DNA of 64,000 bases from Ceratobasidium sp. AG-K (GCA_037039685.1 JAWNGF010000005.1:2046001-2110000); one strand, 5' to 3'; positions 12,196 to 24,913 are shown, numbered from the stretch's first letter. The notes: generated by a model not told the origin, from the sequence alone. Program-made: numbers and translations.

Positions 12196-14788
12196 TCACA
12201 GCTCAATAACCCGCAGTGGAAGTCTCGGAAGCTTGCTCGGGTCAGCGAGGTCCTTCTTCAAGTATGGGAATTGTATTCCGGTAGCCTTATCGAAGAGCTT
12301 TGATTATTTATTTAGGCAAGACCGCGACGGAACTACTCACCTCCCAGATGTGGTTCTCTTGAGCTGGTTCGAACTTGAAATCTTTTACCAATTCCGCGAT
12401 CATGACCTCTGATAGCCAATACTGGATAAGAATCACCCCGCTACGAAATCGCTAATTGGGCTTACTTATTTCCATAACTGCAAACTTGAACCCGCTGTTT
12501 CGCACCCGGTTAATTACGCGTACGTTTATTGACCGACGAGAACTCACATGCAAGCACGAGAACCAGCACCAAAAGTCATCCTACAGTGATACGGCTGTCA
12601 GATACGTATATGCGGCCCGGAAGTAACTCACATCGAAGAATAAACACCCGGCAAGTGAGCTCCTGGCTGTGTGACCTCGTCGAGTTTACTACCAATCCAG
12701 CGCTCGGGTGAGAATTCCTGCGCCCGTTCACCCCAAATCCGTCCATAACGGTTCGATACAGCGATGCTCATCAGAACTCGAGTACCCTTCTTGATCGGAA
12801 TAGATGTTATTTTTCCGGAAGAAGTATCGATAGGGTACTCGAGGGGTAATATAGTATCCTCTTCGCACCTGTATGATGTCAGTTGATAATTTGAGCCAGC
12901 GCAGCAACCGCCTTACACTCGGGAGAGAAACGGAACCGGCCCATAGAGACGGAGGGTTTCGCGCACCACACCGTCCAGATAAGGGAGTTCAAGCAAACCG
13001 TCATGATGAGTGTCATCTTGGTTTGCCTCGAAGTATTGACGGATCTCATCTCTCAGCTTGACCTGGATACGTGGATTAGCTGCAAGTATGTCCAGGATAC
13101 GAGATACGGCGGTGCTGATCAGACGCATTTAGTATGGTCAAGTTTGATACAACACAGCGAGGGTCTCACCTCGTAGTCTCATGCCCCGCAAAAACAAACA
13201 CGCTATGAAGAGGGATTAATTATCAAGAAGTCGAAGATATATGCGTTATTATAGTCACTTCATATGCCCAACCATCCCACGGCGATCAATGTGGAATTCC
13301 GATCCTTCAGCTTCGTTGGCTTTCACTATAGAAAATACTCCATCAGCCATCGTTATTGCCAGACTTTTTAGAGTGGTAATCACTGAGCAATGTCATGATA
13401 TCACGTCCACGACCAGCCTCGGACGACAAGTCGACACCAGAATAAATAAGCGCCTGACGATTTCGAAGGACTTCTTCCGCCTGCTCATTTTGTACCCTCA
13501 CGGCGTACTGAAGTCGCTGGATCATGCCGGACGGGATGCGTTGTAAAACCCAGCAACGAAGCGAGGGTGTTCCGAGGCGGTAGACTTACGGTAGCAGTTT
13601 AAAGTACGGTGTCATTTTGCTGAGAACTTGCCTACGCATACCATTAGATGATAAATCTCAAAGAAGACATGAGCTTACATAACGCTCTTGATCGCGGTAT
13701 TATACTCGTTTCGCTCGCCTGTGAAGGAGTTAAACGAGTACCCAAGTCCAGCTTCGCCGATCAACTCGAGTGCCGCGACAGTCGCCCAGGGAAACATATC
13801 AATTTCCTTGGAGGGGCCTTTGAGCGCGTTGAGATCTTTCTTGATTCCCAAAGAGGTCTGAACGAAGTATATGCGTTAACTCAGCGTGATAATTTTGGTG
13901 TATTTGCAGGCTTACCCGCTTAGCAATGTTCATGAATATTGGAGTCTAGTGAAATGGTGAAAGATAAGTACAGATAAAACAAGGCGGACTGTTTCAATAT
14001 ACCACTACATAGCCGTTAGCTGAATTCGAATATCGACCGTTGAAAATAAACTTACATTCGCGCAGGAACTTCATCGTAAAGACGGGATTCAACAACTAAA
14101 AAACGGCATCAGCACACCAAATAATACTCAGAAGTTAGAAACCCCAAACCTTGCGGTGAATGCGATGTTCGCTCCCTTAGTTGACGGCTTAGCGTGATAT
14201 TTTGGACGAACACAGCTAGCAACATACCTGTCAAGCCTAGAAGTCCACCGCCAAAGACAGATCGAATGATCCTAAAGAGAAAACAATGTGGATCAGTGAG
14301 TCAGTCAATAACAATTATATTCTGTGCTCACAGAGTTGCACCTTGAGCACGTTCAAACTTGGCCTTATCCTTGACCAGTACAGTGTGCATGAGCGCAGGG
14401 TCAACTGTGAATATAAATTCTTCCTAGAATGGGGTTAGAACTAGCGAGTGAGAACGGCCAGTCAACTTACCCCAAACGCACCATCCAGTTTGATTGTGGG
14501 ACCGTAATCGGAAATAATCTTTTCCTGGAACGCGATGCCGCCCACGCCGGTAATTTGCCTGAAGTGTCCTGCGTAAAAGGCATCGATGTTTAGATTAATA
14601 AATGTAAGAATTCGTTCATGGGACTTGCCGGTGAGGCGTTTTCCAGAGGAAGGCCCAGGGAGCTGAACCAAAAGCTTGCGGTGACGAGTAAATGCGTAGC
14701 TGGCAAGGGCAACAATGGCCCCGACGACCAACCACGGAGCGACAGGTGGGAAAACGTAGTCAAGTCTGATGGTATCCAAGCTCAGCAT
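12196..14788 (-). CDS. Cytochrome P450 monooxygenase
   Basis: Heme-thiolate monooxygenase with an N-terminal membrane anchor (APWLVVGAIVALASYAF, about residues 17-33) followed by the Pro-rich hinge LPGPSSG. Family motifs seen on the minus strand: I-helix AGHETT (about 13170), K-helix ETLR inside VVRETLRLYGPVPF (about 12930), the PERW region, and heme-binding FGAGSRACIG rebuilt across an intron near 12490-12575, with the Cys as axial ligand. The start at 14788 is the first ATG before the anchor. The stop is at 12196-12198. There are many short introns; one (14628-14569) appears to use a GC donor. No disabling change was noticed. Substrate cannot be predicted. A related dead fragment lies about 0.8 kb upstream of its start. 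Confidence 0.9.
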
Positions 14789-15589
14789 CGTCAAAATGTT
14801 GAGTTAAAAAGACAGCGAACCTCGTCCTTATATAGGCCGGTTACGGTCCCCTATGACAAGTCCGACTCTTAGTCAAAGCAGATTTAGAAGTTAGAAGCCT
14901 GCCCTTGTATGACGTTCCGGCCTCCGAGAGATGCAAAAAAGAAGGCCACCCGAATAGCAAGGCCTATTCAAGGGAATACACATGCGACCTTCAGTTTACG
15001 CAAATGGAATGCCAACACCGATTTCGTCACATTCTAGTGGGGCAGAGCGATGGTGCACTACAGTCGAGTCCTAATCCTCAATGACAAACGCCTGGGATCT
15101 TGTCCGTATATATCCCACGACTAGACACATGGCCCTGGATGTCGAAGCGCTCCCGAGTCGAATCCTTCTTGTTCGAAATTGTGGACCCGGCTCATTGTAA
15201 CATGACTACATGTGTAGTTGGAGTGCTCGCACGCTGCGGAGAAGGAACGAGATTTATTTCCCACAGACGTGTATATATTCCCACTAGGTTTGGGGAAGTA
15301 CAACGGTTGAAAGCTTGGGATGCTGACAATGATTTGTATGGTCGCTGGGAGGATTGAGACCGGCTAGCGCTCGCTTCATCACGTGAAGATACAGCTCTGG
15401 CAACGGCACGCACCGTTGAGTGCCTGACCTCAGCACACTTCCGCATAACAGCCAGTTGAAATCGAGTCCTGGGGAGTAACCCTGAGTGCCCCGGCGTTAG
15501 ATAGTTGCCTTCGTGGATGCCAGGGAAACTGCATCAGCTGACTCGGCAGGACTTTCCGCGTAGAAACCGAAGTTATGCTTTGACCGCGC
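14789..15589. other. Intergenic between P450 gene and P450 remnant
   Basis: No gene supported. It may include unrecognised decayed P450 sequence. Confidence 0.4.
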
Positions 15590-15870
15590 TCACCGCCATG
15601 GTCCAGCGACGAAGGGCAGATATGCCGATTTGGTAGAGGTACGGCAGTAGATTCGTAAAGGCGCTCAAATTGCTGACAGCTTGCCTGAAAGTCATCAACT
15701 CAGAAGTCTGGACAAACAAATAAATCATTTGCTCACCTTATAATTTTAACCACCTCTAGGTAATCGTTCTGTTTCCCAGTAAATGAGTCAAACGTGGAAC
15801 CAAGTCCGGCCTCTCCCATCAGTTCAATTGCTGCGGCTGTCGTCTAAGGGTAAATATCGATGGTCTCAGC
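15590..15870 (-). pseudogene. Cytochrome P450 remnant
   Basis: The minus strand encodes AAAIELMGEAGLGSTFDSF (about 15780-15850), matching AALELIGEAGLGYSFNSF in the intact P450 at 12196-14788. It continues into RQAVSNLSAFTNLLPYLYQIG (about 15620-15690), matching the following exon. The Trp codon of the intact FPWATVAAL is TAG here (YP*TTAAA). No heme-binding or I-helix region is nearby, so this is a partial, dead tandem duplicate. Confidence 0.75.
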
Positions 15871-16034
15871 AACCGTTATTGAGACTCTTGTGAATGTCGT
15901 GGCAGGCCTATGCACATGAATGCGATATATAAGTTGCCCATAGCTCATGTAATAGACTGGATGTATACGGCGTGCAACGCGGCCTCTCACAGAGTTTCAA
16001 AATGTGAGATAAAACGCGCATAACACATGGGAAA

Positions 16035-16330
16035 GCATCAGTAAAAGGCGCAGTGCTAAATTAGCACGGGGAATCCTAGACGTGCTAACTAAGGCTAATT
16101 AGCAGAGTGCTGTGCTAATACGGCTCTAATTTGGAGTCACTCTCCATGGAGACACTCAGCAAAAATGTAAAATGCTGCGGAGTGCTCCGTAGGCTCCTTG
16201 AGCTCTCCGGAGCACGTGATCGCATCGCTCCGAAGCGCCCCGTAGCAATTTCGATTTTTGCTGAGCACAGAATTAGATTTACATGGCGCTAATTGTGCTA
16301 AGGTAGGGCTTAAGCAGTTTTTACTAACCT
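16035..16330. repeat. Palindromic AT/GC-patterned block, possibly MITE-like
   Basis: Contains facing copies of CTCAGCAAAAAT (about 16154) and ATTTTTGCTGAG (about 16253), repeated GCTAATTAGC/TTAGCAC words on both sides, and outer AGTAAAA (about 16040) and TTTTTACT (about 16319). Arms are imperfect and I saw no clear target duplication. Confidence 0.35.
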
Positions 16331-17372
16331 TGTTTAAGCGCTGATCAATTTACATTACATGTGTCATGTTTACCATGTAAGTACATTAGGGAGTAGGAAC
16401 GGAGAAAGTTGAGTCCCACGGATTGATTCAGCAGGTTGTATAACCCAGGACTACGAAGTTTCCGCTTGAAAAACTGTTGAAATGGTGGGCTAGTTCCAGC
16501 TGTAAAGGGCAGATCTGAGTGACCCATGTTTTTGATATGGGCATGTGTGACTAAGGCTTACCTGGGCACCCGGGCCACCAGCACTTTGCAAACGGCCTCT
16601 CAGCGATTTCGCAGTGGACCGGCACCCTAGCCAGAGCAACATCGCATGATTCTTGTGTGCCTGGCCCTGTGCTTGACTCAAACTCTTGTTTTGGACAGTA
16701 CGCACGTTGCCCGTGGACTTTTGTGCCTCCAGGGCATCTTGGTTTGCGTATTGTGCTATTTTTCTTGGCTCTGCTGGCGCATATATGCGCTCTTTTTTTA
16801 TGTAGACTTCTCCGTTGCTTGTTTTTCTTTTTGTCGGTTGGCTCTTGAGTCGCCGTCGGATCCGTTTGAACGTTTTTCATACACATTCCGCCTTATTTGC
16901 GTTTGATGAACACATGCAGGTTGTTTACTTGTTGGCTGCAACACCTACGCCTCAATAGTTTTTGGTTCTCACTCTGCATCCGCTCGTGTTGCCGTTTGAC
17001 TGCGCGTTTGTGCAGGGGTTGTTTTTTTCACCCAAATGTATGTTGCTTCTTGTTTTCTTGGTTTCCCTCAGGATTCCAATCTCAACCAAGCCTTTGCGAC
17101 CCAAATGCAGGCCTCAGGTAATTGGTCCGGATTGCTTGCATACATATATCAACTGGAAAATGAATGCACCATGATTGTGTATCCTATATATATGCATATG
17201 CGTCCTGGCCCACTCCTAGCAAGCCATAATAACCAACCAGCAGATCCAGACTCACCAGGCCGGTGATTGTAAAACACCAACCGTACGTTAAATATGGGAT
17301 TCAGATCAATGAGCATCTCAATAGGTACAAGTTCTTGGGTTGTAATCTGGTCATATACAAAGGGTGTGCAAT
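16331..17372. other. No supported gene
   Basis: Long frames exist on both strands (16551-16906) but lack recognisable domains and look like chance. Confidence 0.4.
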
Positions 17373-19935
17373 CACTGTGGACCCTAAACCTCCGTGTTTT
17401 ACAGGGGTTTGTACCGTACCTGAGAAAAACACGGAGGTCAGGAGGTTGGTCTACCTCTGTACTCAAAAATATGGACCTGGTCATTTTCAGGCCAGGCCCG
17501 TGTTTTCTAAAATACGTAAGTAAGTCCCGTATCTGACTTCCAGGATGATTTTGATCGTACAGTATGTACCTCCGTGTTTCAGCGCAAACACCGTGTTTTC
17601 TCTAAGACGGTGGTTTCCTCTGCAAACTATTTGCTAACCTCCGTGTATTGACCCTCCGTATTTTTATCCATTTGTATTTCTTGTGTGGCATTGATGGTTT
17701 GCTTCTTTCCGTATTTCTGTCTGTCAGTAGGCTTTCCGTACTCATTGTAAATACAATTTCCGGTCATGTACGCATGTAAATAAGGAAATCTATGCGATAA
17801 TTTGTTAAAGTTTAATGAAATATGGACATACAAGTGAGACTAGTCATGTTGGACAATGAAATCGAATGTACAAATGTCCCCAAGTTCTTCAGGGGCAAGA
17901 TTTGCTTGTGCTGAGAGATATTAGCAAGAAGAAATCAAAAATTAATGTGTAACTTACCGTTTTTTGCTGATTCCAGCCTGACCCTCCCTCAAGTGAATGT
18001 GTTGGGGGTCAGTCCATATGTTGCTGGATTAAATTCGTCAATTTCTTCTTCGACAGGCTGAGCATTGGCTTCTGAGTCAGGGATTGATATGATGTCAGAT
18101 GGAATTGGGCCATTACTGGACAATTTGGCATCAAGTTCTTGATTCGGCTGGGCTTGCAGAACTTCAGCCCATAAACCAGTTAGGCCAATGTAAAGGTGGG
18201 GGCAATCCACTAACCAAACGACTGCCGGGATTATCAAAATTTGCTGGTGGAGGATCAGCAAGTGCAATAGTGCGTGATCGGTGAAGGCAAATCGTCTCTA
18301 TGCTCAAGTGGTGACAAAGATTGGATCTATATGCGTGGTAGGAGCTCATTTAGCTAAGCTCAAACATCAGAAGATATAGGCTAATACTTACCTTAGCATT
18401 GTTATATTCAGCTTCGCATTTTTCACTTGTAAGTGTTTCTTCTGGGTCTTGGTAGCAACCATGTTTCCACACCCGCAGGTGCATGGTACCCGTCTTTTTG
18501 GGTTTGCAGGTTTGGGATTGGGAGGCATGGCAAGGGAGTGGGTATAGAATTCAAGTGGTGTGTAGTGTGGGTGGCACAGCCTGCTATGCGTGGTGTGTGT
18601 CCGTGCGCGCTGTCAAAAAATTACAAGTTCAAGGCTGATGTAAGCGTTGTGCTACCAACTTATAAGTATCCCACCTCTCCGAGCACGACAATCCTCCCCC
18701 GCTTTGCCCCCCCCCCGCTGCCGCTCTGTTAGTCTTATAATCAGGTATCAGTAAGTGCTCTAAAAAAATTTCATGTATGCTCCGCTTGCTGCGTTTGCTG
18801 CTAACCAAGTCTCCACCAGATTTCATTTGGTGGCAGGACATCCGTGTTTTTGACCGACGCCCACCTTTCTCTTGCCAAATCATTGCATAGATCTTTTGCA
18901 ATGGCTCCCAGAGGTAGGTTACAAGTATATTACATTGTCTACAACCTAGCTAACGCGCTTACTATACTAGGTACACATACCAAACCCAAACCCCCTCCAG
19001 GGAGCACAAGCGCCACACTGGCGAATCAATCAAGCAATTTGCTGGCGGGATCAAAAAGTAAGTGATCAACGCTAGCCGAAAATAACCTCGTTGATCAATG
19101 GCTGTGCAGTCAAGGTTGAATACTCACCGAATGGCCAAGGCTGACAACGCTGAAGATGGCAATGGTCAGAACCAGGGGAATGGCCAGAGCGGGACAGGAG
19201 GGCAAGACGACCACCAAAGGAGCAGCCAAGATGACCAGGACAACCAAGGCGGTAGGAATGCTAATGAGAACGGTGATGGTGACGGCGGGGATGACAACAG
19301 CGATGGCTGGAGCAAGGTTCAACAACTGACCCAGGATGCGTGCAACGACGAGGACAATGTGCCTGAAGGAACACGGGCAACAACTAATTTGGTGGCTTCA
19401 GAGGTGAGTAACAAGTGTCGATTTCAGCTTGAACTATACTGATCGGTCGAACAGAAGCGCAAGCGGATTGAGGACGATGACGACAACAAAAGTGACGATG
19501 AGCCCAAAGATGGTGGTGGCGACAACAACACCTGTGGCGACGACGACACTGACGATGACGATGACCAGATTCTCACTTTTACGGACCTTTCTCCAGTTTT
19601 GTTTGTAGATACATCTATATACCTGGTGTTTCACGCCATTTCCCCCTGTATTTTTTTGTGTTACATGCTTTTTATCCATATTTGTTTGTAGCACTCTCCG
19701 TGTAATCCGTTGCTTCGCCCCACGTTGCAAATGTCCGTAAAAATAATCAATTTTATGCGATTTATATTATACGGTGAGAACCCCAGCGGGCTGGCCCGTA
19801 CACGTGGGTCCGTGATTTGCCAAAATCACGGACATATTTCCCATATAAACAATCACGGGCATATTCCACATGCGACACGGAGGTCCTGCCCGTGTTCTTG
19901 CCTCCGTAAAACACGGAACTCCGTGGTCCACAGTG
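17373..19935. mobile_element. CACTA-like (EnSpm/CMC) DNA transposon, apparently non-autonomous
   Basis: Starts CACTGTGGACC (17373-17383) and ends GGTCCACAGTG (19925-19935), an exact inverted repeat. A second block, TCCGTGTTTTAC, sits at the same distance inside both ends. Both sides are flanked by AAT (17370-17372 and 19936-19938), a 3-bp target duplication as expected for CACTA elements. Many subterminal copies of CCTCCGTGTTTT and its reverse complement cluster within about 300 bp of each end. No transposase is recognisable in about 2.56 kb. An acidic-protein frame lies on the plus strand, plus unassigned minus-strand frames near 18.0-18.3 kb. Confidence 0.75.
19131..19691 (+). CDS. Low-complexity acidic protein carried inside the CACTA-like element
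   Basis: Two exons joined in phase across intron 19404-19454 give about 169 residues rich in Asp, Asn, Gly and Gln. Exon 2 opens with a basic KRKR (nuclear-signal-like) followed by Asp runs (DDDD, DDDTDDDDD). No domain recognised. An upstream exon set starting at ATG 18901 with plausible splice sites may belong to the same gene, but I could not join it in frame, so the start is uncertain. The skewed composition could also be a chance open frame in a repeat-rich transposon. Confidence 0.35.
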
Positions 19936-20151
19936 AATGAGGAGAAAATGCGACCGACAATGGTCATTCAGAGCAAGACGCTGGCGCGACCCTGCGCATT
20001 TCCTCCGGTCAATACTATAGAGCGACCGTAACCCTTAGAACGCGATCGTTTTGTCCAAGACGAGGCTACGTTCCTCCGCAGGCTCAACTATGACACACAG
20101 CTTCAATATACCGCTTGACAAATCGCATTACCCCATCTAACTAGCTCCAAG

Positions 20152-22587
20152 CTACAAATAATCAACCATCGTCTGTAACCGCCTCGCAATCTTGGGCGGG
20201 AAAGTAAACGCCGCCAGGCGGTGTCCAAACTCGAGCACAATCATCCGAATACCGTCTCTCAGAGCTGCAAAATTACGTCAGCTCACGTGAGCAACATACT
20301 ACAACGACAACTTACCATCTGCAACAGGCTGCACGACGCCCTTGACGGCATCTTCAGTGTCAGGTGTGGGGTTCGCATTGACCTCGTCGATCAACTGTTC
20401 TAGTGCGCCGAGGTAGAGTACGAGCGCCTCGAGCACTCGCGGAATGTCGCGTTGGACGCGGCCGTAAGGGTCTTCGTGAAGCGAGTGCGAAACGAGCGTG
20501 GAGAGAGCTGTGAACATAGAGTTGGTGAATTTCCGAGGTGAAAATGTCAATAGGCGAAACAAACCTTCGATCGCCCAAACATCTGCCGCCCGACCCTGCA
20601 AAAGTCCCTCCAACATGGCATCCTGCCTCTCCACAAAGAACAACGTCCACGCCCAGCGAGCCCACCTCGCCGCATCAGGGGGCAAAATATCCAATGCATG
20701 ACTCAACAAGCTGGCGAGATCCACTTGGGGCAACTTCCACCCTGCGCCGGTCGGGGTCTGAGAGGCCGGAGTAGGTTCCGTAGAAGCAGCACCTGAGTGA
20801 GAGCCCGAGAGGAAGATGGCGGGTACGCTGAGATTGGCGGGGATAACTGTCGCTACAGTATTTGCGGCTCCCACGAATGCGTCGATTGGGCCGTGCTGGG
20901 TGGGTTGGGCGGACTTGTATGCACCCTCTTTGGTGATTTTGGATGTACCCTGTCGGGCAGGAGCAGTAACGGCTGGGGCTGGGGCTGCAGAATATTCGTT
21001 AGACAAATGTCGGGGGGCGCCAGAGGCGAGGCTATAGGATGATGGACGCTCACCAGGAGGAGCCGGAACGACATGTCGGTTAACAACCGCCGAATAATCT
21101 TGTCCAAGGAAGAGCAAACATTCACGGCAGACTTGTTCCCACGCCGTCGGGTTGGCTTTCAAGTCCGAGAACAGAGCAACGCGGCGCGGAGGGCGGGTCG
21201 AAACGACATTGGCGAGTTCGGCAAAGGCAAAGTTCTAAAGCCAAGTTAACCATATGCAAACGTCACGTGGATCTCCGAGACACACCTTGTAATACGGGTC
21301 CTTGCTCTGCAGACCCGCGATGAGCGACGCATTTGGGTCCTCCTTGAACTGGGACAAGTGAATGACCTATACCAACTATTAACACTTGCCTTCCCTGAGA
21401 CGTCTGCACATACCTGGCTGGCGTTAATCTCGAACCATTCGCCCGCCACGTCCCACATCACAAGTGAGCTGAGTTGTAGCACGAACATACGCCAGAACAG
21501 CGACCAGGAAATGAGCTGCCACACCGAACCCGATCGAAGGACAAAGTGCAGGAACGGCCTGAGTGGGTGTGAGCCGATGTCCAGATGTTACCTTGTAGGA
21601 CTCACCTGAGGATGAAACCAAACAAGCTATTTACAATGGCCCAAGATGGTGCGCGCAAGACAAGGTAGGAGATGAGGAAGACTGGCCAATAATAAACTGC
21701 GAATGTGCATGAGCGTTGGACAGATTTCCATGTCGCAGCGCTTCGACGCTGGGTAAGCCCACCCTAGAAATTGACGTCAGCAATGGGTACCACAATTAGA
21801 AAAGAGATACAAGGCACTCACGAAACGGCGCAACCAGGAGGGGTCACGGTGGCTCATTGCATCTAGCGCCGCATAAACAACTCCGAGGATTGCGTTGCCA
21901 ACTACTAGAATAATGTGGCGCTCGTTGACACTATACGGGTGGCGGCTGTGGATGGTGATAAGCATCGAGCATGCAAATTTGTGAAAAATCGTCAACGTAC
22001 TTGGATCCAGTAAAGAACGAAAACTTGAGCCCGTCAACATGAGTACCCAGAAAGAAAGCATAGACCGAGGCGAGAGCAGCACCCGATACAGCATGGAAAG
22101 CAAGATAAATCGGGGATATAGACGTGACTTCGGCTGCAAGTGTTTTAGGCCTAGGAGATTGTGGAGCTATCAACAGAACATGTTAGCTATGACGGAGGGA
22201 CAGTTTTAGCAACCCACCTCGTCGTCGGATCTTTCGTGCAACCAACGTGGGGAGGATTCCAAATACAAACGCCAAAGCGATATGCACCAGATTTTTAGAT
22301 ATTAAGGAGAATATAGAACCTTTCCCGAAAATTAGCAAAAAGATGGCAAAATATAATAAAACTCGCCTCGAAGACTAAGCGTAGAAAGCGGGATGATTAT
22401 TGCAGCCAGCGTCGTGGTCTTTTGCAGGAGCTGTCTGAATCGTTGGCCAAGGATGTGCTATAACATGATCAATACCAATCGCAAAGATAGCAAGAAGATG
22501 ACCTACACGACATGCATTCTCGTAGGATGTGGAAGTTGGTTTTTGGGGCAGTTGAGGTGCAGAAGGAAATGTCGTTCGTGTCGCCAT
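20152..22587 (-). CDS. NDC1: Nucleoporin NDC1 (membrane ring protein of the nuclear pore)
   Basis: NDC1 anchors the nuclear pore complex, and in fungi the spindle pole body, in the nuclear envelope. The minus-strand exons give a short N-terminus (MATRTTFPSAPQLPQ), then several hydrophobic helices in the first half (for example AAIIIPLSTL, ALAFVFGILP, YLAFHAVSGAALASVYAFFL and PVFLISYLVL). A long soluble half follows with a low-complexity Ala/Pro linker. The end matches the Ndc1-Nup C-terminus: ALRDGIRMIVLEFGHRLAAF followed by a short basic tail and TAG at 20152-20154. About ten exons; the start at 22587 is the only ATG before the first membrane helix. No damage seen. Identification rests on overall architecture and the C-terminal motif. 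Confidence 0.75.
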
Positions 22588-22986
22588 CTATATTAACGTT
22601 ATTTAATTCTAGGTTATATCTCATATGCATATGTGCCCACCTTGTTGAGAGCACTCCGCTCCAGGTCGCGGTCAACACAAACAATGAGGCGCGTGCTCTT
22701 AGCGCCCGTCCGCGGGTGACAGCGTCAAATCCTCAAATGGGTAACATTTTGTAACACTTCACGCGCCACCCAAGGTTGCGGACTTGCCACATGGAACAAG
22801 GAAGATAGACTATTATCGATCCTCACTAATCTATCGCCATACTCTAAAAGCTCTTACAAGAGTAATGTAAGGGCCACCCCTTCTCAACACACAGGTCACG
22901 CTTATGGTAAGAAAATATGAAACAACATAGATAGGCAAAAGACTGATAAATCTACGCCGTACGGACTTTGGAAAATTGATCGCTCT
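22588..22986. other. Intergenic
   Basis: No gene supported; lies between the start of NDC1 and the stop of the F-box/LRR gene. Confidence 0.5.
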
Positions 22987-24913
22987 TCATTCATAATCGG
23001 TATCATACCCACTCGACTCCTCACCAGGGACAGCAGTACCACCTATCTTCCGACATGCGCGACCCGTAAGAACCCTTGCCATGCGTAACAACGCCAAGGC
23101 GTGAAGGTTAGCCCAAGGGTGGACGGGGTTCGCGCGCACAAGCTCGTCGTGGTCTCGCCGGAGGCGGTAAGCCAACAGCACATCGCTAAAAGCCTCGTAT
23201 CGGGGATTCAGTGATGGCCTATTCGATTCTGACCATTTTATGCGATCTAGCTCCGGCCAGAATTGTAGTAATACCCTGTCATTTAAAAGGTTATTGGGGA
23301 CCCAGAAATAGTTGAAATAACGATATCTCACTGAGCGTTGAGTTCCATCGCGCTAAAATCTTTCGTGATGGCACCATATTCGCCGCTCTCTATGGCCTTG
23401 AGGGGAGCATGGATCTCTGGAATCGCCAAGTTTGGAGGAATGCTAGCTGCCGTAAGTTTGAGCTTGAGGACCAAACGTTGGAGCTTTGGAAGCGCAGCAA
23501 AATATGAAAGTTCTCTGAGAGAGGCTCTTTGGTCTGGCATCGAGAGCTCCCTAATATTGGGCCAGATGCTGGCCAGGTCCAGTCCCAGCTCTCCCCTCCC
23601 CAAGTCCATATTGGTTAGAAGAACCTTTTCCAGTGGCAACTTGGCCATGACGTCCAAGACCGTTGGTTTAGCAATCGTGTAGATTTGGTCCTCTGCCCAA
23701 TCGGCTGTGGCCGTTTCCTCGATGCTCAACTCTACGAGCCGAGGTAGATTTGTAAGTTTTGGAAGGCATTGGTTCAGAAACCATTCTTCCCGTAGTTCAA
23801 ACTCCATGTCGATATTGTGTTTCAATTTTAGCTCGGTGACACCCTTCAGCATTTCTCGACTAGAGAGTATCCTGTGCATGTCGTCCGGGTCGTTTTCATT
23901 TAAAATTAGCTCGCGTAGGCTGGGAAATGGGTTGTTGGGAAGATACGAATCTAAGTCGCGGTTGGCTGATTCCTGCGACTCCGGAAGACTTTGAGGGTGA
24001 AACTCGAGAGTGCGCAACTCTGGAAGCTGGGCAAGCGCAACGAGATACGGGCGATCGATCCATTCATTAGTCACAGACAAGTGTGATAATTGTGTGAGCT
24101 CGCTGATGTAGTCCCAGGGGAAATCCACAAGTCCCAGGTCAAAGGACGAAGCAAGGTGGCTAGTGCTAGGGTTGGTACTTTCGCTATCGGAGCTCGAGTC
24201 GTCGTCTTGGATAACGAAATTCTGGTTAGGATTGAAAGTCAGAGTTTGTAACCTGGGACACTTTTCAACCAGAGTACACAAAATTGATCGGACGCTGGCG
24301 GATGTGAAAGAATACTCGAGTGGAAAGGGGCGAAGGGGCAAATGAAGGGTGCGGGTGGTCTCGTTGCCAAACGCCGCTATCCAGTTGACTTGATCGTGTT
24401 CGCAGGTAGCCCAGCACTCTTTCACCAATGTTAACTCCCTCAAGTTGGGTAGAAGCGGAGACTGCTCGGCTCGTGAATGGAGAACTTCCCAGCCCGTGAC
24501 AGTAAAGGATGGGCATTCAGCATCGTAGACGCTCAGGGTAGTCACGAATGGAGCATAAATATCGAATCTTCTGAACGGATGAGCGACCTTGCGTTTGTCG
24601 TTCTCTGGGAGTACCTGTCATAATACCGAATGGCTTAGCGATCCTCCGAACACTGTATCGACCAAAACAGACATACTATGCCTTGAAGCTCTCCAGATAG
24701 TCGCTCGTATAGAAATTTTGATGACTCTATCATTCGTAGCAAGTTCTGCGCGCCCTGGACATTCATCCATATGCTTGGCAGCAGAATATTGAATGGCTGG
24801 CGACCCACTCGAGCAAGTCGCACAACATCGGGATGTCTGCTATACGAAGCAATATGGCGAACCAGCTCTGGGATAGCAAGTACTCTAGTAGCTTTGGACA
24901 CCTTATCGTTCAT
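22987..24913 (-). CDS. F-box-like / leucine-rich-repeat protein
   Basis: The N-terminus reads VLAIPELVRHIASYSRHPDV and continues LARVGRQPFN, an F-box-like fold that in the family docks SKP1 in SCF ubiquitin ligases. A long leucine-rich region follows with irregular LRR units such as LPNLRELTL, LTQLSHLSV, LPELRTLEF and LPKLQRLVLKL, the presumed substrate platform. Three exons: the first ends near 24690, the second runs from about 24630 to 23330, and the last encodes a charged tail ending GYDTDYE at 22987. The start at 24913 is the ATG just before the F-box (MNDKVSKATR). The frame is intact throughout. A closely related but broken paralogue lies next to it at 25505-27407. Substrate unknown. Confidence 0.78.

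Noticed and set aside
16551..16906. Overlapping frames of 86-111 codons on both strands
   Set aside because: Hydrophobic/Cys-rich on one strand and Lys/Arg-rich on the other, as expected for mirror translations of a skewed sequence; no domain.
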